In this document: positions 63,868 to 64,000 of the stretch, piece after piece
How the letters are laid out: each line of letters opens with the position of its first letter
Numbering within the stretch: the first letter of the stretch is position 1
Source of the DNA: Blastobasis lacticolella
Taxonomy: Eukaryota > Arthropoda > Insecta > Lepidoptera > Blastobasidae
DNA: 64,000 bases
Direction of reading: 5' to 3'
Assembly (NCBI GenBank): GCA_905147135.1
Contig: LR990067.1
Coordinates: forward strand, 11,160,001-11,224,000
Made by a program: the position numbers and the translations under genes
The notes under the pieces: generated by a model
Database searches by the model: none
What the model was told of the DNA's origin: nothing
The model's input: only the letters and a program-made list of their open reading frames with translations

Positions 63868-64000
63868 TTTAATTAATCGTGGACAAATTCACACAGCACC
63901 ATCTAGCCCCAAAGTAAGCAAAGCTTGTGTTATGGGTGCTGGATAACTGATAAACTACTTATATCCTTTTTTTTTAATACATTCTTATTATACATAGAAC
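63868..64000 (-). mobile_element. SINE-G copy, reverse, cut by the window end
   Basis: Tail and GCACCATCTAG block at the left; the head would lie past 64000. Confidence 0.82.

Overview
The window is AT-rich eukaryotic nuclear DNA, best explained as an insect and most likely a moth or butterfly genome. The evidence is spliced genes with consensus GT/AG introns, insect-type chitin-binding (CBM14, peritrophin-A) genes, and a dense population of tRNA-derived SINEs, (GAT)n-tailed retroposons, MITEs and Helitrons that resemble lepidopteran repeat families. No species can be named from sequence alone.

Layout. (1) 463-4031, + strand: the 3' part of a CBM14 gene whose linkers are Gly/Ser/Glu 18-bp repeats. 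(2) 4032-14974: intergenic, almost wholly retroposon and MITE debris. (3) 14975-38435, + strand: a complete 16-exon CBM14 gene with TATA box, initiator, a 7-nt coding part in exon 1, signal peptide, Thr/Pro mucin linkers, 15 chitin-binding domains and a poly(A) signal; predicted length 1863 residues. Exons 4-15 are a tandem array of near-identical modules of four subtypes. Their introns carry the same SINE insertion in several states, including an apparent empty site, so the array records its own duplication history. A 5'-truncated non-LTR retrotransposon with an open reverse transcriptase frame sits in intron 14. (4) 39546-38800, - strand: an unrecognised single-exon 248-residue ORF, tail to tail with gene 2. 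(5) 40825-42420: a Helitron with an expanded tandem repeat, then a decayed nuclear copy of mitochondrial atp6. (6) 60746-44665, - strand: a six-coding-exon cysteine dioxygenase gene (298 residues) with all catalytic residues and a Cys/Asn/Gln-rich insertion of about 73 residues. Its introns hold Helitrons, SINEs, perfect inverted repeats and, on the opposite strand at 55161, a possible first exon of a further CBM14 paralogue. (7) 60770-64000: SINEs and retroposons only.

Function. The two CBM14 genes are tandem paralogues sharing the domain, the phase-0 intron between Gln and Val-Cys-Asp, an eight-cysteine last domain and a conserved C-terminal tail. They probably encode secreted chitin-binding proteins of a peritrophic matrix, cuticle or eggshell. 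Their linkers differ completely: mucin-type Thr/Pro in one, acidic Ser-Gly of glycosaminoglycan-attachment type in the other. The cysteine dioxygenase is an unrelated metabolic gene (cysteine to cysteine sulfinate). Splice models, domain counts and residue numbers were worked out by hand from consensus sites and frame continuity; no transcript or database evidence was available.
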